This document shows positions 42,483 through 51,589 of a stretch of 64,000 nt of DNA, in pieces. The stretch's first letter is position 1. Every line of letters begins with the position of its first letter. This DNA is from Clostridiales bacterium. Its GTDB lineage: Bacteria > Bacillota > Clostridia > Christensenellales > Aristaeellaceae. Made by a program: the position numbers and the translations under genes. The notes under the pieces are model-generated. The model ran no database searches. It was not told the origin of the DNA and saw only the letters and a program-made list of their open reading frames with translations. The stretch spans positions 77,102 through 141,101 of the forward strand of contig SVHD01000001.1 of assembly GCA_015056015.1 (NCBI GenBank). The letters run 5' to 3'.

Positions 42483-43544
42483 TTATTCGGCGGTGGGAGG
42501 GGTAACGGAATCATCGGGCAGATTCACGTTTCCCTCGTCCTCTTCATCGTCGTCATCTTCGGGATCCGCCAGGCCGCGGTTGATCTCCACGCCTTCCATA
42601 TGGGCGTTGATGAAACGGTCAAATACGCCGTTGGTGTAGCTGGCGAAAACAAAGCGGGCGAAGGTAAAGCCCAGAATGATATAATAGGCGCCCCAGGCAA
42701 GCAGGGCATAGATGCTGCTGGTGAAATAGAAAATGACCAGGCAGACCAGGGAGGGCAGCAGCGTGGCCAGCCGCATCACCGCCGTCTGGGGCAGGCGGCC
42801 AATGGCCATCATGATGCTGTTTTTGATCAGCGCGCCGAATTTTACGTCATAGCATACCATCATGGGATACATGAAGGTCAGCGCCAGGGCCCATACCAGG
42901 CCCAGGGTGATCACCAGCATCTGGGGCAGAATGAAGAATTTATTATTGACGCCCATCTGGCCATAGGTCTGATAGCCGGTATAAATCAGCAGGGGCAATA
43001 CGGAGGTAATGGCGGAAACGCCCAGGCCCTGCTTCCAGTTTTCCTTGACGGCGTCCTTGAAATCGGACCAGATGAAGGCATGCTCGTCTCTTGCCCAGTT
43101 GCGGGTGATATGGGCCACGCCTGCCTGGATGGGGCCGGTAATGAGAATGCAGGGAATCAGATACAAAAGGGTCTGGGAAACGGTCACCATCAAAAATTCG
43201 CTGGTATAGGCGCTCATGGAGACGGCGTCATTCACCCCGGCTTCCTGCAGGGCGGCAATCTGGGTTTCGCTGATGCCTTCGGAAATCACGCCGGTAGCAA
43301 GATATTCCGTATAGGCGCCGGAAACCACGGTAATGCTGATAATGGAAAGGAATAATCTGGCGATCACAATAATCGTGGGCAGCCAGGCCAGTACCGTCAT
43401 CAGATTCAGCCGGCACAGACCGGAAATACGCACCCGCAGCATTTCCCAGAAAAGCTGCCAGCGATTTTCGGGCAGATCCTCTTTCTTGAAATCGCCCTTG
43501 CCGCTCTTACCGTAGTAAAAGCTATTCATCATTCTTCCGAACAT
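42483..43544 (-). CDS. DUF624 / YesL-like membrane protein
   Basis: A 353-aa membrane protein with about six hydrophobic segments, an N-terminal cytoplasmic stretch, and an acidic C-terminal tail (D-D-D-D-E-E-D-E). The spacing and A-R-D-E-H-A-F-I-W-S-D-F loop fit DUF624, found near carbohydrate transporters. Its function is unknown. Start ATG with GAAGG upstream. It stands 50 bp upstream of the SASP start on the same strand, probably transcribed separately. Confidence 0.72.
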   Translation of the reverse strand: MFGRMMNSFYYGKSGKGDFKKEDLPENRWQLFWEMLRVRISGLCRLNLMTVLAWLPTIIVIARLFLSIISITVVSGAYTEYLATGVISEGISETQIAALQEAGVNDAVSMSAYTSEFLMVTVSQTLLYLIPCILITGPIQAGVAHITRNWARDEHAFIWSDFKDAVKENWKQGLGVSAITSVLPLLIYTGYQTYGQMGVNNKFFILPQMLVITLGLVWALALTFMYPMMVCYDVKFGALIKNSIMMAIGRLPQTAVMRLATLLPSLVCLVIFYFTSSIYALLAWGAYYIILGFTFARFVFASYTNGVFDRFINAHMEGVEINRGLADPEDDDDEEDEGNVNLPDDSVTPPTAE

Positions 43545-43619
43545 GGTTATCCTTCAATCCTTTCTCCTTGGGGTCTATTCAGTATAGCATACTTTGTCGG
43601 GTTTGCAAAGTATGAAAAG

Positions 43620-45359
43620 TCAGGAAACCGCCGCCGGCAGGGCGGAATTTCCGCCATCCGGAATCACAAAGGCAAATTCGCTGCCCTTGCCCAGTTCGCT
43701 TTCCAATTGGATTTCCACTCCCAGCTTCATCAGCACCTCCCGGGCGATGGAAAGGCCCAGGCCGCTGCCCTTGTCGCTGCGGCCCTTTTCCGCCTGATGG
43801 AAGCGCTCAAAGGCCATGCGCCGGGTTTCTTCATTCATGCCAACCCCCGTATCCCGGACGAAGAAGCGCACGCCATCATCCACCTTTTCCGCGCCCAGGG
43901 TGACGCTGCCCCCTTCGGGGGTATATTTCCTTGCATTATCCAGGAAAATGGTGAGCACCTGGGCCAGACGATCCTCATTGGAGCGGATATCGGGCAAAAA
44001 TTCCTCGGGCAATTGGCGATGGAAGGCGATCTTTTTTTCCTCAAAGAGCCGGGAATTCAAATCATGCAATTCATAGATCAGCTCGTTGGGATCAATCCTT
44101 TCCATTTCGAAAGCGGCGGGATTGGATTGCAGGGAGGAAAGCTCCAGCAGATCATTGACCAGCCGGGAAAGGCGGGTCGCCTCCTCCACGATGATATTGT
44201 AATACCGCTGGCGATCATTTTCTTCCGTCACAATATCATCCCGGAGCGCCTCGCCCAGCCCCCGGATGGAGGAAAGGGGGGTTCGCAATTCATGGGAAAT
44301 ATTGGCCACATAATCGTGGCGGGTGCGTTCCAATCGTTCCTGCTCCGTAATATCCCGGATCAGAGCCACCCGCCCCCGGGGCGTATCCCCGTTGTGAACG
44401 GGCAAAGGCGAAATATTGAAGGAGAGAATCATCTGATTGCGGGTAATTTTATCCTCAAATTCTTCTTTTCCTTCCGCCAGCAGGGCAGAAAACACCGTCT
44501 GATAGGCTTCCCCTTCCTTTTCCCCCAGCAATTGCCGGGCGGCGCTGTTTTCATGCAGAATTTCGCCCTTTTCATCCACGGCCAGAATGCCTTCATTCAG
44601 GCCTTCCAGAATCAGGGCCATGGTTTCCTTTTCGCAGCGCAGATCGGAAATGGCGCTGGCCACCGACCGCGTCATATGGTTGAGGGCCTTGGCAATTTCC
44701 CTGATTTCCTGGCCAGGCAGATTTTCCGGAATCAGCACCTGCTCCCCTTCAATGAGCCGGCCGGACATTTCGGTAATCATCCGGGCGGGCCGGGCCACCC
44801 GCCGGGCGGTAAAGGTGCTCAAAAGCAGCATCAGGCATAAAACGCCCAGCATGGAAATGAGCAATTGCTGATGGAAGGTGACGGTATAGCCACGGTATAT
44901 CCGCATGGGGCGCCCCGCCAGAATATAGCCGTTTTCATTCTTTTCCCCCACCATCAGGGCCATGGTGCCCTCATCGGCATGGCGGGCGATGGCGGTGCCC
45001 TCCTGCTGCAGGGCCGCCAGCAGCCGATTCAGATTATCCCCCACAAAATAGGGCACCGCCTCTTCCGTATAGGCGATCACCTGCTTATTTTCATCCAACA
45101 GCATATAAAACATGCCGCTGGCATTGATCCATGGGTTCACTGCCGATTGCAATTCCGCTTTTTCCAGCCGGCCTTCATCATAGGCCCGCAGCGCATCCCG
45201 GGCCTCCGTTACCCCTTCGGTTACGGAAGCATAATTGGAGGCCGTATAAATCTGGGTAAACAGATAGCTGGAAAGGCCGTAGAAAAGGGCGGTCAGACCC
45301 ATGACGCAAAGACTGAGCAGCAAAAGAAAGCGCGTAATATAGGACGACCATTTAGGCAT
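43620..45359 (-). CDS. Sensor histidine kinase with HAMP and PAS domains
   Basis: A 579-aa membrane kinase. Transmembrane segment 1 (about 10-35), extracytoplasmic sensor (36-160), transmembrane segment 2 (163-185), HAMP (about 185-240), PAS (245-340), HisKA with phospho-His356 in N-I-S-H-E-L-R-T-P-L, and a HATPase domain with D-N-A-R-K-Y and G-L-G-L-S-I-A. The layout matches WalK/PhoR-type kinases. It starts eight bases inside the response-regulator gene, so the two are co-expressed. The signal is unknown. Confidence 0.92.
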   Translation of the reverse strand: MPKWSSYITRFLLLLSLCVMGLTALFYGLSSYLFTQIYTASNYASVTEGVTEARDALRAYDEGRLEKAELQSAVNPWINASGMFYMLLDENKQVIAYTEEAVPYFVGDNLNRLLAALQQEGTAIARHADEGTMALMVGEKNENGYILAGRPMRIYRGYTVTFHQQLLISMLGVLCLMLLLSTFTARRVARPARMITEMSGRLIEGEQVLIPENLPGQEIREIAKALNHMTRSVASAISDLRCEKETMALILEGLNEGILAVDEKGEILHENSAARQLLGEKEGEAYQTVFSALLAEGKEEFEDKITRNQMILSFNISPLPVHNGDTPRGRVALIRDITEQERLERTRHDYVANISHELRTPLSSIRGLGEALRDDIVTEENDRQRYYNIIVEEATRLSRLVNDLLELSSLQSNPAAFEMERIDPNELIYELHDLNSRLFEEKKIAFHRQLPEEFLPDIRSNEDRLAQVLTIFLDNARKYTPEGGSVTLGAEKVDDGVRFFVRDTGVGMNEETRRMAFERFHQAEKGRSDKGSGLGLSIAREVLMKLGVEIQLESELGKGSEFAFVIPDGGNSALPAAVS

Positions 45360-46050
45360 CCTGACGCACCTCCGCCTTATAGCCCACGCCGTAAACCGAG
45401 CGCAGGATCACATCCGTATCCTCCGGCAGCTTTTTGCGGATGCGCTTGATGCTGGTATCCACCACCCGGGAATCCCCGTTGAAATCAAAGCCCCAGATAT
45501 TATCCAATAGCTGCTCCCGGGTGAATACCTGCCGGGGATGGCTGGCCATCAGATGCAGGATTTCCACTTCCTTGGGGGATAAAAGCACGCTTTCCCCCTT
45601 GACCCGCACTTCATAGCATTTCAGATCAATCACCGTATTGCCGACGGTAAGCAAGCCCTGCTCCGGGGTGGATTGCATCTGATTCATGCGGCGGAAAATC
45701 ACCTGAATCCGGGATACCACCTCCCGGGGAGAGAAGGGCTTGACCATATAATCATCCGCGCCCAGGGCAAAGCCCAGCAGCTTATCCACCTCTTCCCCCT
45801 TGGCGGTGAGCATGATAATGGGGGTCATGGAAATGGCGCGGATATCGGCGCACACCTGGGTGCCGGTGCGGCCGGGCATCATAATATCCAGAATCACCAG
45901 ATCGGGGCGCATGCGCTGGAAGGCCTCCATCACATCATCCCCCCGGAAAACGGAATAGACCTCATAGCCTTCCCGGGTCAGATACACCCGCAGGGACTCA
46001 TGAATGCCCACTTCGTCATCGGCGATAAGAATCAATTTCTTTTTATTCAT
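45352..46050 (-). CDS. OmpR-family response regulator
   Basis: A 232-aa regulator with a receiver domain (phospho-acceptor Asp55 in V-I-L-D-I-M-M-P-G; D-D-E at the acidic pocket) and a C-terminal winged helix (about 130-230, L-S-P-K-E-V-E-I-L and D-T-S-I-K-R-I-R-K-K-L). Partner of the overlapping kinase gene. Start ATG behind AGGAGG, 11 bases away. The pair resembles PhoP/PhoR or WalR/WalK; the sequence alone does not separate these. Confidence 0.93.
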   Translation of the reverse strand: MNKKKLILIADDEVGIHESLRVYLTREGYEVYSVFRGDDVMEAFQRMRPDLVILDIMMPGRTGTQVCADIRAISMTPIIMLTAKGEEVDKLLGFALGADDYMVKPFSPREVVSRIQVIFRRMNQMQSTPEQGLLTVGNTVIDLKCYEVRVKGESVLLSPKEVEILHLMASHPRQVFTREQLLDNIWGFDFNGDSRVVDTSIKRIRKKLPEDTDVILRSVYGVGYKAEVRQDA

Positions 46051-46082
46051 ACAGAATTCCCCCTCCTGTTGTTTTCATCATG

Positions 46083-46112
46083 ATTATACCACGATCCATA
46101 AAATCCAGGCAA
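46083..46112 (-). promoter_or_regulatory. Promoter of the two-component operon
   Basis: Minus strand TTGCCT (46107-46112), 18-bp spacer, extended -10 TGGTATAAT with TATAAT at 46083-46088. Confidence 0.75.
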
Positions 46113-46227
46113 CCATTGCCACACAAGCGCCGCAATTCTGCACGAAAACCAGCATATTCCCGCCGGAAGCAAGCCGTCGGATTTTGTAAATTATTTCAAT
46201 TTCTTTACATAAGTATGTCTTTTTCTG

Positions 46228-46256
46228 TTGATTTTCATGCATAAGATTGGTATACT
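46228..46256 (+). promoter_or_regulatory. Promoter of the moxR operon
   Basis: TTGATT (46228-46233), 17-bp spacer, TATACT (46251-46256). The 317-bp divergent space otherwise shows only AT-rich sequence. It leaves a 5' leader of about 100 bases before the moxR-like ATG. Confidence 0.75.
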
Positions 46257-46367
46257 ATACGATATGGAGGGCCATGCTATCTATAGAAATATTTTTTCGG
46301 GCCTGCCATTTTTCCCATTGGCTTTCGATTCTGCCGCCCGGGATTCCGGGCAGAAAAGGAGTTTTTT

Positions 46368-47333
46368 ATGCAGCCTAATTCCGCCCCCGCCCAGCCCCGT
46401 CCCATGGTATATGCCCTGCAGCAGAATATCCGCCGGGTGATCGTGGGCAAGGATGAAGCCATTGAATTATTATTGATCGCCCTGATCTGCCGGGGCCATG
46501 TATTGATTGAGGATGTGCCCGGCGTGGGCAAAACAACCATGGCCGCCGCCCTGGCCAAATCCCTGCAATGCTCCTTCAAGCGCATCCAGTTTACCCCCGA
46601 CGTCACCCCTTCCGATGTGACGGGCTTTACCATGGTGAATATGCAGACCGGGGAAATGGAATTCAAGCCCGGCGCCGTCATGAGCCAGATCATCCTGGCG
46701 GACGAAATCAACCGTACCTCCCCCAAAACCCAGTCCTCTCTGCTGGAAGTAATGGAAGAAGGCCAGGTCACCGTGGATGGGGTCACCCATCAATTGCCCC
46801 GGCCCTTTATGGTCATGGCCACCCAGAATCCCGTGGATTTCGTGGGCACCTATCCCCTGCCCGAGGCCCAGATGGACCGCTTTTTCCTGCGCATTGCCAT
46901 TGGCTATCCCAGCATTGAAGAGGAAATGGATGTGCTGGAGCGCTATTCCGGCCAGGTAACCCCCATGCAGACCCTGACCCCCGTATGCGGGGCGGAGGAA
47001 ATCATTTCCATGCAGGAGCAATTGGGCGCCGTTTACGCCAGCCGGGAGGCCCGCAGCTATGTGGCCCAGATTGTGGCTATGACCCGCGGCCATGCCGCGC
47101 TGCAATTGGGCGCTTCTCCCCGGGGCTCCATCGCGCTGCTCAAGGCCGCCCAGGCCTGCGCCCTGCTTTCCGGCCGGGATTATGTTTTGCCCGATGATAT
47201 CCGCCGCATGGCGCTGCCCGTGCTTTCCCATCGCCTGATTCTTACCCCCGAAGCCCGGATGAAGGGCGTATCGGCCCAGCAGGTGCTTTCCCAATTGATT
47301 GACGCCGTGCCGGTGCCCACGGGCAGGGCATGA
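46368..47333 (+). CDS. MoxR-family AAA+ ATPase
   Basis: A 321-aa AAA+ ATPase, cytoplasmic, thought to act as a chaperone for neighbouring DUF58/von Willebrand or transglutaminase proteins. Walker A: P-G-V-G-K-T-T (51-57). Walker B: I-L-A-D-E-I-N-R. Sensor and arginine regions: A-T-Q-N-P-V and A-Q-M-D-R-F. The start ATG follows AAAGGAG. The stop overlaps the next ATG, so MoxR and DUF58 proteins are made together. Confidence 0.93.
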   Translation: MQPNSAPAQPRPMVYALQQNIRRVIVGKDEAIELLLIALICRGHVLIEDVPGVGKTTMAAALAKSLQCSFKRIQFTPDVTPSDVTGFTMVNMQTGEMEFKPGAVMSQIILADEINRTSPKTQSSLLEVMEEGQVTVDGVTHQLPRPFMVMATQNPVDFVGTYPLPEAQMDRFFLRIAIGYPSIEEEMDVLERYSGQVTPMQTLTPVCGAEEIISMQEQLGAVYASREARSYVAQIVAMTRGHAALQLGASPRGSIALLKAAQACALLSGRDYVLPDDIRRMALPVLSHRLILTPEARMKGVSAQQVLSQLIDAVPVPTGRA

Positions 47334-48481
47334 CGCGCCGGGGCTTGGGCGTGCTGGCCGCCCTGCTGACCAGCGGGCTTTGTGCCCTTTCCATCGGGGG
47401 CATGCTGTATTATTATATCAGCCTGCTCCTGCTTGTGATGCTGCTTTATTCTTTTTTCAGCTGCCTCTGGGCCCGGGGCACCGCCTGGTGCCGCCAATCC
47501 CTCAGCGCCAAAATGGTGCACCGCGGGGAAAACGCCCAGCTTTTTTTGCAGGCCGGCCATCGCTGCCCCCTGCCCATCGCCCCCATCCGGGGGGAATACA
47601 CCTATGCATCCCAGGGCGGAGAATGTATTTTCCCCGCTGCACCCTTCCGGGCCCATGATCGCCGGCTGCCCCTGAACGCCCGGCATGTGGGCCAGTTTGA
47701 CGCGCATCTTTCCCATCTGATCATCACCGATTTATTCGGTCTTTTTGAAATGAAAAAACGGCCCGGGCAAACGGATGAAATGCTGGTGGTGCTTCCCCGT
47801 CCCTTTGCCATTGAAAAGCCCAAAATCACCACCGGGGATGACGGCGCCGCCGCCCTTTCCCGTACCCAGGAGGATTATAATGCCCCGGAGGATGTGCGCT
47901 CCTATCGTCCCGGGGACGCCATGAAGCGTATTCACTGGAAATTATCCTCCCGGAAGCGGGAGCTGCTGGTGCGCCGTTTTGAAATGCCCGCGCCTCCGGA
48001 TACCCTGATCCTTTTGGACTGCACCCAGCCCCTGGGGGGCGATAATGTGCCCGAGGGCAAGGAAAATCTGCGGGACGCCCTGTGCGAAACGGCGGTGGCC
48101 GTGGCCAAGCTGCAAATGGAGGATGGCAGCCCCATCCGATTGCCCATTTACGGAGAAAAGGCCAATGAATTTTCTTCCGATCATGCCGCCAGCCTTTCCC
48201 TTCTGCAGGAAATGCTGGCCTGCCAGCCCTTTGGCCAGGGCGAGGATTTTGCCCGGGTTCTGCAATTGGAATTGCGCAGAATGCGCCGCACCGGCGCCAC
48301 CGTGATCATCACCACCCGGCTGGACGCCCATATCGTAGAGGGCGTATCCCGGATCCGCCGCATGGGCCCAAGCGCCCGGCTTTATCTGGTCACCTATACC
48401 CCGGATGATCCCCAATATCAGCCCTTCGTTTCCCGTCTGCAGCATCATTTGGTGGAGGTATGCTATGTCACGCCCGCATGA
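47330..48481 (+). CDS. DUF58 domain membrane protein
   Basis: A 383-aa protein with two N-terminal membrane segments (about 8-50) and a cytoplasmic DUF58 domain, whose conserved core is Y-R-P-G-D-A-M-K-R-I-H-W-K-L-S-S-R-K-R-E-L-L-V-R. DUF58 proteins accompany MoxR ATPases and may be their clients. Overlaps both neighbours: four bases with moxR and 17 bases with the transglutaminase gene, so the three form one coupled unit. Confidence 0.88.
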   Translation: MTRRGLGVLAALLTSGLCALSIGGMLYYYISLLLLVMLLYSFFSCLWARGTAWCRQSLSAKMVHRGENAQLFLQAGHRCPLPIAPIRGEYTYASQGGECIFPAAPFRAHDRRLPLNARHVGQFDAHLSHLIITDLFGLFEMKKRPGQTDEMLVVLPRPFAIEKPKITTGDDGAAALSRTQEDYNAPEDVRSYRPGDAMKRIHWKLSSRKRELLVRRFEMPAPPDTLILLDCTQPLGGDNVPEGKENLRDALCETAVAVAKLQMEDGSPIRLPIYGEKANEFSSDHAASLSLLQEMLACQPFGQGEDFARVLQLELRRMRRTGATVIITTRLDAHIVEGVSRIRRMGPSARLYLVTYTPDDPQYQPFVSRLQHHLVEVCYVTPA

Positions 48482-50732
48482 ATGGAATTTCAAGGCGGCC
48501 GTGATGCAATATTTCACGGCATTGCTGCTCAGCCTCGGCATGGGGCTTTCCGTCATGACCGCGCTTTTGCCTGGGCAGGCCATAGGCCCGGCCCTGCTTT
48601 GGTGCGTCCTTTTTTCTCTGGGCTTCCATCTTTTCTTTGCCATCCGAATTCCCCATAAATGGCTATTGCCCCTGATCCTTCTGGCCGGTATCGCCGTATG
48701 GGGGGCATTGGGCGGCGGCCCGGGGCATACCCTGATCCAGATTTTCCGTGCCCTCAGCCTGACCCTCCGCGGTCTTCCCGATGCGCTGGCCCCCTATGCC
48801 GACGCCGTGCGGATACTGGTCTGCCTGCTGTTTTGCCTGATCGGCGCGGCCCTGGCCTGGGATCATACATTGCCCCTGGCAATTTTTTCGGTGCTGATGG
48901 TCATCTGCCTTTCCTTTGTCTTTGGCGGCAGTGAAAAATTGCTGCTTTGCGCCCTGCCTGCTGCAGCAGGCCTGCTGATCATGATGGCCCGGCAGCAGCG
49001 CGCTTCCCTTTCGCCCCTGCCGGTAGCGCTGATTCTGGCCCTTTGCGCCTTTTTCCTGGTGCCCTCCGGCCATAAAACCATGCCCGTCCTGGAAAATGCA
49101 GCCAATGCCATCCGCCAGTTCGTGGAGGATTACCTCTTTTTCAATGAATACCGCACCTCCTTTTCCCTGGCTTCCGAAGGCTTCATGCCCCTGGAGGACC
49201 GGCTGGGCGGCGAGGCCAATCCCAACGGTCACAGTGTCATGGAGGTGACCTGCGATCAGACGGTGCTTTTGCGGGGCAAAGCCTATGATGATTATTCCGG
49301 CCTCAACTGGTATGATACCCTTTCCGCCCGGCGGTATCTGTATCTTTCTCCCCGCTATACCGCCCTGCGGGATGAATTATTCGATCTGAAGCGGCCTCTG
49401 GCCCCCTCTTCCCTGGCTACCAAAACCTTGCAGGTGCATATGCTCACCCCGGCCACCACCACCGTTTTCACCCCCCAGCGCACCCGTACATTGCAATTGG
49501 ACGGGGAAAGAATGGTGCTCTATTACAATCTGGCCAGCGAGCTTTTCCTCACCCGGGATCTGCAGGCAGGGGATACCTATACCCTCACCTATCTGCCCTA
49601 TGCGCCCGGCGATCCCGCCACGGAAAAAATCATCGCCGCCTGCACGTCTGTTCAGGATGCGCATTACGCCCAGGCCGCCGATCAGTATCTGACCCTGCCC
49701 CGGCATATCCAGCAGGAAATTTTCGATATTGCCGCCCGGGCTACCCAGGGGGCGAATACGCCCTATGAAAAGGCCCTGGCAATCCAGAATTATCTGCAGC
49801 GGAATTATACCTATACCCTCAAGACCCAGACGCCCCCGGAGGGCGTGGATTTTGTGGCCTGGTTTTTGCTGGGGGAAAAGGAAGGCTACTGCACCTATTT
49901 CGCCTCCGCCATGACGGTGCTCTGCCGGATTATGGATATCCCCGCCCGGTATGTGACGGGCTTTCTGGCCGTTCCGGATGAAAGCGGCAAGGCGCTGGTG
50001 ACCGGCGAAAATGCCCATGCCTGGGTGGAGGTCTATCTGAACGGCTTTGGCTGGCTGGATTTTGATCCCACCCCCCGCAGCGACAATGACCGGAATCCCC
50101 CGGATGAAAGCGATTCTCCCTCGCCGCCCCCCGGCGGGGATGCGCCCTCCCCTTCGCCATCCCCTTCTCCCTCGCCCTCGCCTTCCCCCGAGCCGGAAAA
50201 TATCCCGCCGGAGGAATCCCCTTCCCCCACCCCTGAAACCCCCGATCAGGCGGCGCAATCCCCCACCCCTGCCCCCTGGCAGACGCCCCAGCCCACGGAA
50301 AAACCGGAAGAGAATCCTCCTCCTGCCGATTCCTTCCCCTGGTGGATTCTGCTGCTGATTCTGGCCGGTATTGGATTCCTGATCTGGCGCTATCTTGCCA
50401 CCGATCCCGTGCGCATTGCCGCCCGGCAGCCCGATCAGGGGGCGCGCATCTATTTTGCGGCCCTTTGCAGCCTGCTTGCCCTGGAAAATATCCGCCGCTC
50501 GCCCCGGGAAACCCTGCATGATTTCGCGCTCCGGGCGGATCAGGCCCGGGCAGGCAGCAATCGCCCCGTGCTTCTGCCCCTGGCAGACGCCATGGCGGCC
50601 CAGGTTTACGGAAAGCATCCTGCCCCTGCCGCCCCCTTCCGGGAAGCGTATCTGGCCCAACTGCAATTGCTGCCCTGGCCCAAGCGCCTGCTGATCATTC
50701 TCAAGCGCATGTTTTCCTTCAAAAAGGCATAA
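48465..50732 (+). CDS. TgpA-like transglutaminase-domain membrane protein
   Basis: A 755-aa polytopic protein. An N-terminal block of about six membrane segments (1-230) precedes an extracytoplasmic transglutaminase core with Cys476 (G-Y-C-T-Y-F-A), His518 (N-A-H-A-W-V-E-V-Y) and Asp534 (L-D-F-D-P-T). A long Pro/Ser/Glu-rich linker (about 545-620, repeated P-S) leads to one more membrane segment and a cytoplasmic DUF4129-like tail. The family probably crosslinks or trims cell-surface proteins. Start ATG has GGAGG six bases upstream. Confidence 0.9.
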   Translation: MSRPHEWNFKAAVMQYFTALLLSLGMGLSVMTALLPGQAIGPALLWCVLFSLGFHLFFAIRIPHKWLLPLILLAGIAVWGALGGGPGHTLIQIFRALSLTLRGLPDALAPYADAVRILVCLLFCLIGAALAWDHTLPLAIFSVLMVICLSFVFGGSEKLLLCALPAAAGLLIMMARQQRASLSPLPVALILALCAFFLVPSGHKTMPVLENAANAIRQFVEDYLFFNEYRTSFSLASEGFMPLEDRLGGEANPNGHSVMEVTCDQTVLLRGKAYDDYSGLNWYDTLSARRYLYLSPRYTALRDELFDLKRPLAPSSLATKTLQVHMLTPATTTVFTPQRTRTLQLDGERMVLYYNLASELFLTRDLQAGDTYTLTYLPYAPGDPATEKIIAACTSVQDAHYAQAADQYLTLPRHIQQEIFDIAARATQGANTPYEKALAIQNYLQRNYTYTLKTQTPPEGVDFVAWFLLGEKEGYCTYFASAMTVLCRIMDIPARYVTGFLAVPDESGKALVTGENAHAWVEVYLNGFGWLDFDPTPRSDNDRNPPDESDSPSPPPGGDAPSPSPSPSPSPSPSPEPENIPPEESPSPTPETPDQAAQSPTPAPWQTPQPTEKPEENPPPADSFPWWILLLILAGIGFLIWRYLATDPVRIAARQPDQGARIYFAALCSLLALENIRRSPRETLHDFALRADQARAGSNRPVLLPLADAMAAQVYGKHPAPAAPFREAYLAQLQLLPWPKRLLIILKRMFSFKKA

Positions 50733-50799
50733 TTTTCTTCGCCGGAAGGGGAAAATGGTGCTATAATAAGGGAAAAGATCATATACAGGAGATGATCCC

Positions 50800-51258
50800 A
50801 TGGATCTGTTTGAGCGCTTTGAACAATTGACCGCCCATATCAATCAATTGAATCGCCAGGCCACCAATGATCCTTCCATTCCCTATATCCGGCAGCAGGA
50901 ATACTATCATTACTGCGGCATGAAAATGCTTTTCCAGAATTACTCCTGCCGCCTGCGCATCCCGGAATCGGAAAAGCAGGCGCTCTTCCGTTTCTGCTAT
51001 GAGGATACCCTGTTCCTGCGGGGACGGCTGGGGGCATTTGATCTGCATATCTTTTCTTTCCATTACCTCAAGGGCATGACCTATCGCACCGGCAATCTGG
51101 ATACCCCGGATGATTGCGTGGAAAAGCTGGATCTGGATTTGCTCTATGCCTATCGCGCCGCCCGGGAAAAGCAATGGAAAAAGGAACCCCTTACAGAAAA
51201 AGAGCAGGATCTGCTGGAATTCGTGGTACAAAAAGCATTGAAGGCCATGAGGACATAA
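50800..51258 (+). CDS. Uncharacterised protein
   Basis: A 152-aa soluble protein, aromatic- and charge-rich (Y-Y-H-Y-C-G-M-K-M-L-F-Q-N-Y, F-H-Y-L-K-G-M-T-Y). I do not recognise a family. The start ATG follows AGGAGATG at about seven bases. A TATAAT at 50762-50767 suggests its own promoter, although no clear -35 is seen. It lies 67 bp after the transglutaminase gene and ends 8 bp before a palindromic element. Confidence 0.75.
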   Translation: MDLFERFEQLTAHINQLNRQATNDPSIPYIRQQEYYHYCGMKMLFQNYSCRLRIPESEKQALFRFCYEDTLFLRGRLGAFDLHIFSFHYLKGMTYRTGNLDTPDDCVEKLDLDLLYAYRAAREKQWKKEPLTEKEQDLLEFVVQKALKAMRT

Positions 51259-51266
51259 AAAAATTT

Positions 51267-51371
51267 CGGGAGGGATATTCTTTGTAGCCAAAGAATACCC
51301 CTCCCGACCCCTCCTCAAGAAAGCCATACTGGATTTTACTGGTTTCCATTGAATCTGCTTGGAGGCCAGTG
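51267..51371. repeat. Palindromic intergenic element, type 1, full length
   Basis: Hairpin 51267-51306 (CGGGAGGGATATTCTTTG and complement), tail CAAGAAAGCCATACTGGAT, ending GGAGGCCAGTG. The hairpin begins 8 bp after the preceding stop codon. Confidence 0.8.
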
Positions 51372-51434
51372 GGCGAATAGAACAATGGAGCGTATTCCGT
51401 CCAAGCCCCGAGCCAAAGGAAGATTTCCGCTGCG

Positions 51435-51486
51435 AAAAAAACGGCATCGGAGAGAGCGTTTATTCTCTCCCGTGCCGTTTTTTGTT
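51435..51486. terminator. Bidirectional intrinsic terminator
   Basis: A-run, ACGGCA, inner stem GAGAGA/TCTCTC, TGCCGT, T-run. Between two convergent genes; T-runs exist on both strands. A degraded type-1 element appears to follow at about 51525-51575. Confidence 0.8.
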
Positions 51487-51589
51487 TCAGTTTCACCGGG
51501 AATCAGGCTGATAAAATACAAAGAATAACTTTCCTGAAAAGGGATGCGGGGGAAACCATTTCCTTGCGCGGAGGCCTCCGCCCCCTCGA

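Noticed and set aside
50100..50330. DNA tandem repeat in the transglutaminase gene
   Set aside because: It encodes the Pro/Ser/Glu linker of the protein; the frame continues through it into a membrane segment, so it is coding low-complexity sequence and not an independent element.
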